Source: Gryganskiella cystojenkinii (Eukaryota; Mortierellomycota; Mortierellomycetes; Mortierellales; Mortierellaceae). Taken from it: a stretch of 57,252 bases of DNA. The stretch is taken from contig JAAAIG010000148.1 of the NCBI GenBank assembly GCA_015852425.1, forward strand, positions 1 to 57,252. The letters are read 5' to 3'. The position numbers and the translations under genes were made by a program. The first letter of the stretch is position 1. Each line of letters opens with the position of its first letter. Shown here piece by piece: positions 42,157-57,252 of the stretch. Below the pieces are notes generated by a model that was given only the letters and a program-made list of their open reading frames with translations, made no database searches and had not been told where the DNA came from.

Positions 42157-45100
42157 ATGTCGCACAGCACTCGGTCCGACCAGTCGCAGGGACAGTCGCA
42201 GGGAATGGCGCCAGATATGATCACCTCCGATCCCGCTCTCCAACAACTCACATCCGAACGTAACTCTCTGCGATCGCAGAACGATCAGCTCTGGAAGATC
42301 ATCGAGAAGCAGCGTGTCATCATCCAGAACTTGCAAAAGGATGTCGCCAAGGTCACTGCCGAACGGGATCTTCTTCGATCCTCTGCGCCTGGCTCTGATA
42401 CGACACCAATTTCGACATCTACACCTCTCTTGTCGAACGCGTCTGCGACCTTGCCCTCATCCGAGAGAACTGCTCCTGCGTTCGAGCAAGATCAACCTCA
42501 TCCTCAGCACCACTACCAACAACAAGGTCAGCACCATCAGCAGTCTAATGGTCACCACCACCCCCACCAAACGAACCAGACAACGAGACGAAGACCTCAG
42601 GAAATCGACCCAGGAACAGAAATAACGGGTGAACGCGAGTTCGAACAGGGCTCGGGCTTTAATCCAAACTCGTCCTTTTCCTCCACCACATCGTCGAATA
42701 ATGATAGTCGACAAGTGCTGAATCCACCTCGCCAACTCCAACATGATCGCCACTCTCCTAGACATCAGCGAAGCCAGGGTCAGTTGGTGGTGATGCCATT
42801 GACCCCCTCCTCGACCTACGAAAATGATATGGATGGAGGTAAAGCGGAAGTGGAGCAAGAAGAGCCAATGCACGAGAGCAGCAGCGGACGTGTCGTGGAA
42901 GACTCTGCGCAGCTGCAAGAACGGGAAGATGGCAGAAACGATCAGGCCCAACCCCTGCATCCGCAGTATCAAAACGAGCAGCACCTATCCTCGAATATGC
43001 ACCTGGAAAGGGAAACGCGCTCTGGTGCGGTCCATGGAGGCGGTAAGTAACTGGAGATCTTGGCGTAACAGTGTGATACCAAGATAACGAAAGATGGAAC
43101 GGTTTCGCTAATGTCAGTAATGGGGGTCTTCTTTTACATTCCTGTAGGCGCTCCTGGTCGTAATATCTCTGGGAATATTGCTATTCCTCCTCACCTGATG
43201 CCTCATCTGCCCCCTCGTTCTCCTCGACGCGAGCGGCGGGATGATTATCCTGGATCACCAGATGGTTCTGATAATGACGAGGACTCGAGCCAGCGTTCCC
43301 CCAGTTCCAGACGGAAGCCCCCTGCAACTGGCGCACTATTGACACCGACAAGATCCAGGGGTGAATATGACTCTGACCACCCCTCTCCTCTGTCGCCGTC
43401 ATTGCGTCATTACGATCAAGACTCTCAGGACTCTCATAGTACCTCTAGGACCCACGGTCAGAATTCAGATTATGATCCCGCGCAACACCCCTCAGTCAGT
43501 TCAATGACGGCTGCCTCATCAAACCCATCAAAACCTGCGCTTCAGAGCTCATCTGCCCCAAGCAGTCGCAGGAATATCTCTGGACATATTCCTACTATCC
43601 CAACTAACCTTTCAAATGGATCTAATGATTATGGTCCTGTGTCACCTACTGGTGGCATGGGTTCAAATGGCGTACCTGCATCACCCATTGCCGCAATCAT
43701 CGATCAAGACGCCGAAAAGTTTAGAGTCTATATGAATAAGCTTAATGGTCCTGGTCGAAAGCAGACATCTGGCGTCACAAATGGTAGTGGTGAGTCCCAG
43801 GACCATGCTGCGGCCCTTGGGCAGGCTGTTGCGATGGAAAACATTCAGACTCAGATAGAGATCCAACAACAGCTCATAGGTCAAACTCAAGGCAAGTCGT
43901 GTTTTTCTTTTCTCTCGTCCACATTTTTGTTCTTGATCTCTATCCTCGCTTCCGATTATAGCATCGGAATAACATTTGTCGACCAATCTAATCGTGTGCA
44001 ACTGTACCCACCTACTTACATAGCCCTCGGAAGTCGCGGTGGACCAAGTGGGATGTCGTCGCACGATCAATGGAGCTCTAGGTCGACTAGCAATATGGCC
44101 ACAGGATCGGAATCAAACTCAGCTGTCAGTGCGGATACTCTTGTCAACTCGGATAGCTACCGAGGTCATGACACTCTCCTGCAGGATCAACAGGGAGAAG
44201 GTCGCGAGAGGCGAAGGCAGTCATCTCTCCCCACTCTGGAGAGCTACCCAAAGATCGCCACGCGATCCACCTCGCAACGATGCGAGGAAGAGGAAAGCTC
44301 GCGGGAGTTCGCTCCTTTGCCTCCTAAGCGCTACGATTCTCAGCCCGTGTTAGAGCAACAAAGTAGCACACGCTCAGCCTCACCAACACCTTCTGGTAAC
44401 TCTTCCGTATCAAATTCGCTCAATGCTCAAGTTGTGACGAACCTGTCCAGGCCTGGTTTGAGCAGTATCCAGCAGACTTTTAGCGTTTTTGGCGACAACC
44501 TTGATACGCTCTGTGTCACTGTTGCCGGCAGTAACATCAAGACAAATGACAAAGGCAAAGAACTCCTGACGTTCCTAGTTTCAATTCGACAAGAAAACGG
44601 GAACGAAATGTGGCGTGTCGAGAAGCAATATGTTGACTTTGTCAATCTGGACTCAAAGGTACGTCGTCGCGCATGCCCACGCCATCCGCTAGAACAGACC
44701 AAATGGAAAGCTTACCATGTTCTTTTTTTATTTATTGTTCCTCGAACTTAGCTGCGAATCACTCAATCCCGAAACATTATCAACAGTCTTCCACGGCTTC
44801 CAGACAAGGGCCTTTTCAGCAACCACGCCCCATCAAAAGTAGATGCTCGAAAGCTAGCTCTCGAGCAATATCTTCAACAGTTGACGTCTCTACGCATCAA
44901 GGACACCCGTGATCTTTGTGAATTCCTCAGCACCAATGTCGTAGAGCAACGTGGAGGGCCAAAAGGAGTTAGTGATGCGGGCTGGAAAGAAGGCTACCTT
45001 ACGAAACGCGGAAAGAATTTTGGAGGGTGGAAGACTCGGTACTTTTCATTGAGAGGCCCTGTCCTGGAATATTTTGACACCGTAAGTGACCACTTCTACG

Positions 45101-47128
45101 TTAAACAGATATTTATATCATGCTTAAGCTGAAGGTGTTGGAGAGAATCTTTAACTCTATATTCTATTAACATGATTCCCTGCGAGTAGAAGGATGGCCA
45201 CCATTTAGGATCCATCATTTTGACCTATGCCCAGATTGGACGACAGCAGGCACAAGATAAACCTTCAGAAGGAAATCCCGATAGCAACGCCGTCGATCCA
45301 AACTCGTATAGGCATGCCTTCCTGATTCTTGAACCTAAAAAGGGGGTAGCTGCTGATGTCAAGAGGAACCCAAATAATGTGACTCGCCATGTGCTTTGCG
45401 CAGAGACAGATCAGGAGCGCGACGAATGGGTGGATGCACTCTTGCTTTACGTTGGAAAGGAGCCAGTGGAGCAGCAAGAAATCAATGAGAAGGACCGCCC
45501 GGAGAAGGACCGTCCAGGTCGCAAGATGCCTGAGATCCAGAAAGTAGCTGCAACGCCTATCAAGGACCTTGCTTCTGTCAAAGGGAACGAGAAGTTATTA
45601 TTAAACCAGGAGGCCTACGAGCGTCAGCAGCGGTCTGTCCCACCCTCGCCTTCTACTCAACATTTCCAAACTCAAGCGAGGGGTGCAAGTATACCTCAAT
45701 CACCAACCGCCGTCGGTATGTGCTTGGATGACCGCAATGGACAGGATAGACATTCAGCAGAAGATCAGTATGTCAACAACGGTCATGGTCATAATAATTA
45801 CAGCCAGTATGTCGAACAAGATTCTCAATCAGGACCTTGGGGAGGACATCAGCCTTCGTTACCCTATCACCAACAACCCCAGCAAAACCCCCAACAGCAG
45901 CAGTATTCACAACAGCAGCACCAACACCATCAACAGCCACCGCAACAATTACCACGGAATCAGTCGACACACTCTCTGAATCAAGACGATGTAAGTTTAC
46001 AAAATAATTGAGCATACGGACTCTAATGCGGAGCTAGCTGTCATCTAACCTGAACCTCTCGTTTTAATATTCAGGCCACGCTGAAAGCTTCTGGAGATGG
46101 GGCACCGTCCACTCCATACTTGTCTTCGGCGGAAGTTGCTGAAAAGAAACAAAAGTCCCGGATGACTTTTCACTGGCCCAAAAAGGCTACAAAGGAGGAT
46201 GCTCCTGGCCAAATGCCTCAAGTACAAACCGCCAACAAAGAACCTTCCGGAAACTCGGTGCCAAGCACAGCTCAGGATTCTTCCAGGCTCCGAAATTTCT
46301 TGGGCAAGAGTCATGGCAACCATGCGGGAGCCCAGCCTCCATCTCAAGGAGCGGGAGCAGGCAATTACCCGCACCTGGCGCCTATTCGTCAAGTTTTTGG
46401 TGTTTCTTTGGAGCAGGCAGTCGAGCAAGCTCGAGTCCAACCCGGCTACGAGCTGCCTGCTGTTGTTTACAGATGCATCGAGTATCTGAATGCCCACAAG
46501 GCCAAGCTGGAAGAGGGTATTTACAGACTGAACGGATCTACTGCGGTCATTAAGAATCTCAAAGACCGTTTCAACCATGATGGCGATGTGCCGCTCCTGG
46601 CCAGTGACGAGTACTATGATATTCACGCGGTTGCTGGACTCCTTAAGCTGTTCTTGAGAGACCTTCCCTCATCGGTTCTTACACGGGAGTTACATAAGGA
46701 CTTTTTACAAGTTATCGGTAAGTCGAACATGATTTGCATATTTTCATTGGATGGCGAAACAATGTAGTGTTTTCTAACACTATCCTCTCTCCATAGAACT
46801 CTCTAAACGTGAGGACCGAGTTGATGAGCTAACTCGACTTGTGTCTGTCCTGCCGGAGGCAAACTATACTCTACTCCGAGCACTAACTGCGCACTTGATC
46901 GAGATTGTCGAGAACGCCGATGTCAACAAGATGACTGCAAGGAATGTCGGTATTGTCTTTTCTCCAACACTGGGAATCCCCGCAGGAGTATTTTCTCTTC
47001 TGATGTCTGATTTCGATCACATCTTTGATACGAAAGACGGGCGGATCATGCCGCTTGAGAACAGTGACCTTCACAATCTTCGAGTAGCCGACTCGAACAT
47101 CACCTCCGAAGCCATGATGATGGCCTAA
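42157..47128 (+). CDS. BEM3: Bem3-like Rho GTPase-activating protein (PX-PH-RhoGAP)
   Basis: Seven exons, using a GC-AG intron 2: 42157-43042, 43148-43891, 44024-44658, 44752-45081, 45190-45990, 46075-46717, 46797-47128; 1456 aa. Residues about 25-75 form a coiled coil. Long Ser/Pro/Gln/His-rich disorder follows to about 700. The PX domain (about 705-825) includes MWRVEKQYVDFVNLDSK and LPRLPDKGLF; the PH domain (about 838-960) starts GWKEGYLTKRGKNFGGWKTR. A poly-Gln tract lies near 1093-1115, then RhoGAP (about 1236-1440) with arginine finger GIYRLNGST and conserved MTARNVGIVFSPTL. Domain order equals yeast Bem3, a GAP for Cdc42 in polarity. Intron 43892-44023 is 132 nt, divisible by three and stop-free, so a retained form would also be open. 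Confidence 0.92.
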
Positions 47129-47169
47129 AATAGACAATCCCTTAATACCATTACACTCCACCACACACT

Positions 47170-47175
47170 AATAAA
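47170..47175 (+). terminator. Candidate RhoGAP-gene polyadenylation signal
   Basis: AATAAA 41 bp after the stop. The convergent TAPT1-family gene ends at 47211, so the two 3' ends very probably overlap. Confidence 0.45.
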
Positions 47176-47210
47176 CTTAAAAACCGTAATTTAATTGAAG
47201 AGATCGTGGA

Positions 47211-50200
47211 TTAGGGGATGCGCGACTTGTATAGGGTATAGCGGTCGATTGTATCAAGCCCCTGAAGAACTCTCTTCTCTCCTCCAGCCTGGAAGGAATC
47301 ACTGTTTACTTGACCGGATGACCTTCCATCAAGCATATTGGTTACAGCGGCACCCGCTGCCTTTTCTTCTAATGTTGCACTGGATTCTCGGATCACTCTA
47401 TCAGTCTTGCGCTCAGCTTGCTCTCTGGATTCCATGGTCATATATCTATGATGGGCAAACCCGAGAAGATTGATGCCTACGAGCAACTTTAGTGCCACCA
47501 AGCAAATGTAGGTGACCAGACAAGCTAGGATCATCACAGTGTACTCCATGACACGACGTCCAAACTCCTGTGAGATACCAGCCCAGTTAGACCAAATGAG
47601 AATCCAGTGGTTGAGAACAAGCACACTTTGTACCGATGATGTCCATACAAATCTGGAAAAGGACACTGCAAAGTAGGTAAGACTGGCGCAAGTCGCTGAA
47701 AATCCAGATGAAAAGTCTAGGGCAGGCATGTCCCACACGAACGAGATTCGCTCGAATTGCAGTCCCGAGGAAACCACCACCGGAGCAATAGCCACTTCAT
47801 CTGGGAGAGTAGACATAGCCATTTGAAGGGTCTGGATTGTGACACAGATCACAAGACACGCCAGGGGCAACGCAGCCAGTCCGATACGACGCGAGACCAT
47901 GGGCGATTGATCGACGAACATTTGTTGTTGCTATGCATGGAAGAGAAGATATCGAGCTTTTCGAGTCAGCCTTAATAATTATATTGTAGGCGAAACAAGG
48001 ACACGGCGGGTTCCGCTTCAAGTTGATTACGGAGGAAACCTACGTTATTCCTTCCAGCTAGTCTGGCTGGACTTCCGACAACCATATCTCGACTCAGGAT
48101 ATCAACAAAGCGGTCATAAACACTGGGCCGAATCTGGTTGAACTTTGTAATGAACGCGTGTTTGAGCCAGTCCACAAGAGTTTCACAACCAAGAACAAGG
48201 ATGCATGGCGTAAGGAGGCGAGCAACTGCTGTCATGGACGAGAATAGGGGCACAAAGGACTGTGGGTATACGGAGAATGGCGATGGTGGTGCAGCGGACA
48301 ATTCTACAAGGTTGCGAATGGTGATGATAGTAACAAAGACTGAAAGCTGAAACCGTTCCACGATATCTAGTTGCCGTGAAGGTAAAGGGAACCATAGGAC
48401 TTATCCGTTAAAGTTCATCAAAGGCGAGGACGTGCCAGGGTGGCTCTGAACGCACAGGTAGACATACCACTGCAGCTCAGCTGAAAGAGGTTCTCTTTTT
48501 CAAATTTCTTGAAGACGCTTCCTTTAATCTCGACAAACTGGTTGCTGATCAGAAGCGTTAAAAGAGCATTGGAGTAAGAATTCACGGCGACGTTCAGGGT
48601 AACCATCTGAAAGAAGAGTACCATGGTATGTGCCACTAAATAGTAAAATGTGTACGAACGAGACTGATTAGAAATACTGACAAACATCAACTGCATAGTT
48701 GAGTACAGTAGATGGTATCCTTACAAATATAAAGAATTGCGAGGACCACAAATGTTAAAGGGCGGGCATGCCGAGATGCCGTGAGGGTGGTCTTTGGTGG
48801 ATGGCTTCCTAACGTAGATTTGGAGAACAAAGAGTCCAAGATGTCTTGTCCGAAGGAGCAACAGAGTCGATCAAAAATCTAGATAGGAAGCTGGCATATT
48901 AGCGGCAATGACCATTCTCGCCAGTATGAATTGCGCCCATCCACATGCGAACGTGAGGTACCTCGAGACAGTTGAAAATGGCATAGAGTTTCATGGCGTT
49001 TTGGCCACGTATAAAGTGATAAGTCCGAGATGCATCGACAGACTGCAGAATAGCACATGCTACGACTACCAGCGTGACTTTGATTAGGTCGCATTTTTGA
49101 GACGATTTCAACCTTCTAAAAATTCAAGAAAAATGTGTGATCTTCAGTAATATTGGCTATGGGACGACGGGCTGAAGTAGAAGGCTCAGGCAAGGCTCGA
49201 CTTACACTCGTTCTTTGTTTTTCGAGAACCAGGTTCTCGAAAAAAGATATCGGAACAATGCCGCTGTGGCCAACACGAACCGTGCCGGGAGGATGGTGAA
49301 CGTGTATAGAAACGAATCGAGGCAAACAAAATAACCGAAGACAAGCATCTAAAAGAGTCCAACGAACGTAAGCTAGACGATCATGTTTAGAGAGTAGTCA
49401 AGTATCTCTGGTCAAGAGCAGAACTTGCCTTTTCAAAAGCGATAGGAACACTGAGAAAGTTCGCCACTCGCTCGCGTTTGAGTTCCTGCGTGGATTCGAA
49501 ATCGGCAGCTGTAAGCTCCTCCTTGAGATAGTCCCAGAGTGAGACTGATGCTGGTTGATGAGCTGATGATATGGATCCTAGTAAAGTCTTTAGTTTCAGA
49601 TTATCCAATGTTGCTAACATGAACAAAAAAAAAGTATGTATGGTCAGTATGCAGCGAGATCGTGACCGTTATCGTCATTGCTGGAATTCACGCAGCTTCT
49701 CTACCTAGTGAATTTTCCGACGTAGAAATTGCCTGCGGAGGTCCTTTCAGCAACTGTGACAGTTCGCTTTCGAACGCTTTGGTAGCTCCGCTAGATTTAC
49801 TAAGAGAGCCATTCGTACTCTGAACGCTTGTGTGAGCACTGGAGGGTGGATGTTTTTGCCCCCGTTCATCCTCTTGTTGCAGTTTGATGAGTTGATTATC
49901 TAGGGTCTGAAGGAACTCTGTGCGGCGTGGAGTATCGCTCTCCTCCCGACTTGTTCGACTGTTAATGACCTTTGCTTGACTCTTTTCAGTTTTGCCCGCC
50001 ACCTGTGAAAGGGATGTATCCTTGAGAGAGTCCTTCCGCTGACTGGACAGTTGCTGGATCTGTCTTACAGGGACGTTATCACTAATGCTGCTGGCGTGAA
50101 CAGGTTCGTCAGATCGACTGGAGGCGTGGCCTGTCTCTCGATGAGCAAGATTAGAGATGTCTGTAAGGATAGAAGGGCGACTATCAAGAGCGTTTTGGGA

Positions 50201-50305
50201 GGGTGACGATGGCGTGCTGTTAAAGCCAGCCTTCCAGGACGTCCTCGATTTCTTTTTTCCGTGCTTCCGAGCTGGACCCTGGGACTGCCGTGGTTGGGTA
50301 GACAT
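47211..50305 (-). CDS. TAPT1 / Emp65 family multi-pass membrane protein
   Basis: Eight exons, complement(47211-47930, 48044-48366, 48468-48635, 48725-48878, 48962-49115, 49206-49348, 49429-49613, 49705-50305); 815 aa. The intron after exon 2 begins GC (FEK|GCAAGT). Residues 1-200 are disordered, Ser/Lys-rich. Family landmarks in order: LWDYLKEEL, MLVFGYFVCLDSFLYTFTIL, ILQSVDASRTYHFIRGQNAM, IFDRLCCSFGQDILDSLF, LLTLLISNQFVEIKGSVFKK, FQLSCSDIVERFQLSVF, SSMTAVARLLTPCILVLGCE, DWLKHAFITKFNQIRPSVY. These define TAPT1/DUF747 proteins. Yeast Emp65 and its partner Slp1 protect soluble proteins in the ER; human TAPT1 is linked to cilia and bone. Several hydrophobic segments indicate an ER membrane protein. 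The long last exon may hide an unrecognised intron. Confidence 0.9.
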
Positions 50306-50707
50306 TAACGACGACGGCGACGACGATAACCACCCGTGTTGCTGTGGGAGGGGGGTCTGTGGTTTTCTTTTCTTGACTTTTTCCAGAGAGATGACTGCGA
50401 CTGTCTGTGCTTGTGCTTGTGGGTGTGTGAGAGTGTGTCAGTCTATCCTTGTATCTGTGCTTTGTGTATGTGCGTTGATGGGTGATGAACAAGATGAAAG
50501 TAATGGCGGTGGTTCGTACATGACACGACCGAAACGGCTACGCGTCACGTGATTTATCAGTCCGTTGGCTTGGATCTGAAACAGTCACCGAGGGGGGAAA
50601 CACACAAAAGAAAAACAATCCTCACCGTTTCGCGTTTCTTCTTTGTTCATTCATCATCAACCCTTTTTTATTTTCTTTGTCGCTTTCATCCCTCGTACCT
50701 CATTGCT
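50306..50707. promoter_or_regulatory. Divergent promoter between the TAPT1-family gene and SMC5
   Basis: 402 bp between two head-to-head starts, with GT-rich sequence at 50395-50480. ACGCGTCACG around 50540-50549 contains the MluI-box core ACGCGT, used by MBF at G1/S genes in yeasts and suggestive for SMC5. This is a motif match only. Confidence 0.5.
50541..50546. promoter_or_regulatory. MluI cell-cycle box-like ACGCGT
   Basis: The palindrome ACGCGT about 165 bp before the SMC5 ATG matches the MCB core bound by MBF (Mbp1/Swi6). A single hexamer occurs often by chance, so confidence is low. Confidence 0.3.
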
Positions 50708-55656
<4,949 letters not shown>

Positions 55657-55709
55657 TAGCTTTCCTCACGTGTTTGATAGTGGCAAATGTAATTTTTGCC
55701 CAATGAATT

Positions 55710-55715
55710 AATAAA
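55710..55715 (+). terminator. Candidate SMC5 polyadenylation signal
   Basis: AATAAA 53 bp after the SMC5 stop; the next gene starts only 86 bp later. Confidence 0.45.
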
Positions 55716-55800
55716 CTCGAGGCCTTCCATCTGTCTTTTCCATCTTGCTGTTTGATGATCGTTTCTTCTCTTACATCACAACAAATCTTTTGGATCAGTC

Positions 55801-56712
55801 ATGAGCAGCGTCACAGCCACAGCTGCAGCGGCGGTCAATGCGTCTAAACGCTTGCTGGATGTTTGGTTCAGGGGTAGGGCAATTCTCAACTCTACATGGC
55901 TCCATGAGCTTTCAATCTAATGTTAATAGATCGTCATGTCGTTTTTATGATCGTTTAGACTTTGTCCCAGGACAGCCCTTTCCTGGCGAACTTTTCAGGT
56001 TCTGGTTCAGTGGCGCCAAGGAGGTGGACGATTTGCTACGGTAAGCGCTGTGGAATGAGTCGTCGTGCTGCTAGGTGAGGATACTAACTAACAAGACCTC
56101 TCCTTCCTGCCTTCCTCCTGAACTAGTGACGAGTTTGCGCAAGACGTGGAAAGGGCTTTAATAGATGTCGAATTTAGGAACATTATGAAGCAATCCGGCG
56201 AAGGGACTCTCGCACTCACCATCCTCTTGGATCAGATCCCAAGGAATATCTTTCGCGGTTCTGCTCGCCCTTTCGTTGAGTTTGATCCCTTGGCTCGCGA
56301 GGTCGTTAAAGATGCTTTGGCTCGACAGAGCTGCCTGCACTTGCATCCAATTTACCGACACGTCCTCTATATGGTATGTTAGAGAAGTCTCTGGCAGCTG
56401 CACTGGACAATGTTGTATATGCAACAAAAGCTTCGCGAATTCTAACTGTATACAGTACAACATTAGCCCTTTGAACACTCTGAAGACCTGAATGACCAGG
56501 CAACTGCCGTTGCAGAGTTCTCAAGGGAACTGAAAGAAGTTGACTCTCTCTATAAAGACATGTTCCATAGCTGGATCGAGTATGCTCTCAAACATGAAGC
56601 CACCATCAAGAAGTTTGGTCGCTTTCCACATCGCAATCAAGTCTTGGGCCGGATATCTACAGAGGCTGAGAGGGTTTATTTAGTATCAGGAGGAGATCGC
56701 TGGGGTCAGTAG
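55801..56712 (+). CDS. DUF924 family protein
   Basis: Four exons: 55801-55873, 55959-56040, 56127-56373, 56467-56712; 215 aa. The family pattern is clear: FRFWFSGAKEVDDLLRDEFA, then GEGTLALTILLDQIPRNIFR, GSARPFVEFDPLAREVVKDA, and near the end KKFGRFPHRNQVLGRISTEA. DUF924 proteins are widespread in bacteria and fungi and have a TPR-like helical fold; their biochemical role is not established. The N-terminus is Ala/Thr-rich (SSVTATAAAAVNASKRLLDV) with no acidic residue before Asp, so mitochondrial import is possible. The gene is co-directional with SMC5 and its start lies 144 bp after the SMC5 stop. The first intron is only 85 bp and contains a second usable-looking AG. Confidence 0.85.
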
Positions 56713-57252
56713 TGAAATATTTGACTTACTAGAATAGGTAACGGCACAAAGAAGGAGGAGTTAACCGCCCTCAGATCATTGCCTCTTGAAACCGAAACGG
56801 AATGGTCAGAAAAGTCATGAATGAAAGAGTTCAATTTTTATTCAGGCGTCTGGTGACCTACTTCATTAAATAAAAATCATAGAGCAGGAATAGTTACTTA
56901 ACTCAAACCTGCAACACTTCGTCTACAGCCATGACAACTTTGCCTCACCCATACTGTTGTGAACGCGGACTAAGGACAAGGCGGGATGACCTTTCTGAGG
57001 ACAGAACAGGGACAGGATAAAGGTGCGGTGATTTGAGGCAGGGATAACGGTCAAGATACTAAGGAGGATTTATTCAAGTTACTAGGTAAAGGAGCAAAAG
57101 AGGAAAGGAGGACTTTGTTTAAATACGAAACGGGGAATGGGGAAAGGATGTGATTGAAGTAGGGAATAAAAGAATAAAGGAATAAAAGAATAAAGGAATA
57201 AAAGGAATGAAGGAGAAGTTAAAGAATGAGAATAAAGTAATAAAGAATGCAC
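56713..57252. other. Right-end intergenic region
   Basis: 540 bp without a supportable gene. The last 100 bp are A/G-rich and contain a 16-bp tandem repeat. Confidence 0.55.
57165..57205. repeat. 16-bp tandem repeat (about 2.5 copies)
   Basis: AATAAAAGAATAAAGG occurs at 57165-57180 and 57181-57196, with a partial third copy AATAAAAGG at 57197-57205. Confidence 0.85.

Noticed and set aside
41931..42263. Asp/His-rich 110-aa frame overlapping the RhoGAP start
   Set aside because: It derives from GAT-type simple repeats and overlaps the true start in another frame; at most a uORF.

Overview
The window reads as a gene-dense stretch of a fungal nuclear genome. Most genes carry several short introns (about 50-330 bp) with GTAAGT-like donors, CTAAC-like branch points and TAG/CAG acceptors. 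The proteins are fungal in type (Hom3 aspartate kinase, Pol5, Bem3-type RhoGAP, Laa1/HEATR5, a Pmp3 family member). Intron richness, moderate GC and Q/H/S-rich linkers suggest an early-diverging filamentous fungus, possibly Mortierellaceae. That placement is inference; no marker was searched. All gene models were spliced by eye from frame, phase and family expectation.

Layout, left to right: POL5 (+, 192-4359); a membrane-anchored coiled-coil protein (-, 4669-7755); a decayed minus-strand gene (8749-10843); a one-exon F-box-like/LRR protein (+, 11004-13007); HOM3 aspartate kinase (+, 13504-15915); a small charged protein (+, 16308-16790); a mitochondrial PPR protein (+, 17467-20228); a Pmp3-family proteolipid with a 4-nt microexon (-, 20325-21490); an IQ-motif protein (-, 21749-23962); a gene-poor block at 24.0-26.8 kb with a second decayed coding locus, a tRNA-Val(AAC) gene and a 34-bp direct repeat; mitoribosomal mL50 (-, 26786-27731); NOC4 (+, 28082-30563); a NIFK/Nop15-like RRM protein (+, 30756-32286); a small conserved protein, probably mitochondrial (-, 32470-33022); LAA1/HEATR5 (+, 33402-41295); a Bem3-like PX-PH-RhoGAP (+, 42157-47128); a TAPT1/Emp65 family membrane protein (-, 47211-50305); SMC5 (+, 50708-55656); and a DUF924 protein (+, 55801-56712).

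Three genes serve ribosome biogenesis in the nucleolus (POL5, NOC4, NIFK-like) and one encodes a mitoribosomal protein. NOC4 and mL50 share a 350-bp divergent promoter. Other genes cover amino-acid biosynthesis with a Gcn4/Cpc1-type TGACTCA site, AP-1/endosome traffic, Cdc42/Rho control, ER membrane and genome maintenance. They are otherwise a typical unlinked mix.

The most notable observations are gene-structure ones: a 4-nt microexon that restores the Pmp3 signature, three GC-AG introns with the same AG|GCAAGT donor, one of them frame-neutral and free of stops, a first exon whose stop codon lies in its own splice donor, and a decayed gene broken mainly at homopolymers. I saw no CRISPR array, complete transposon or secondary-metabolite cluster.
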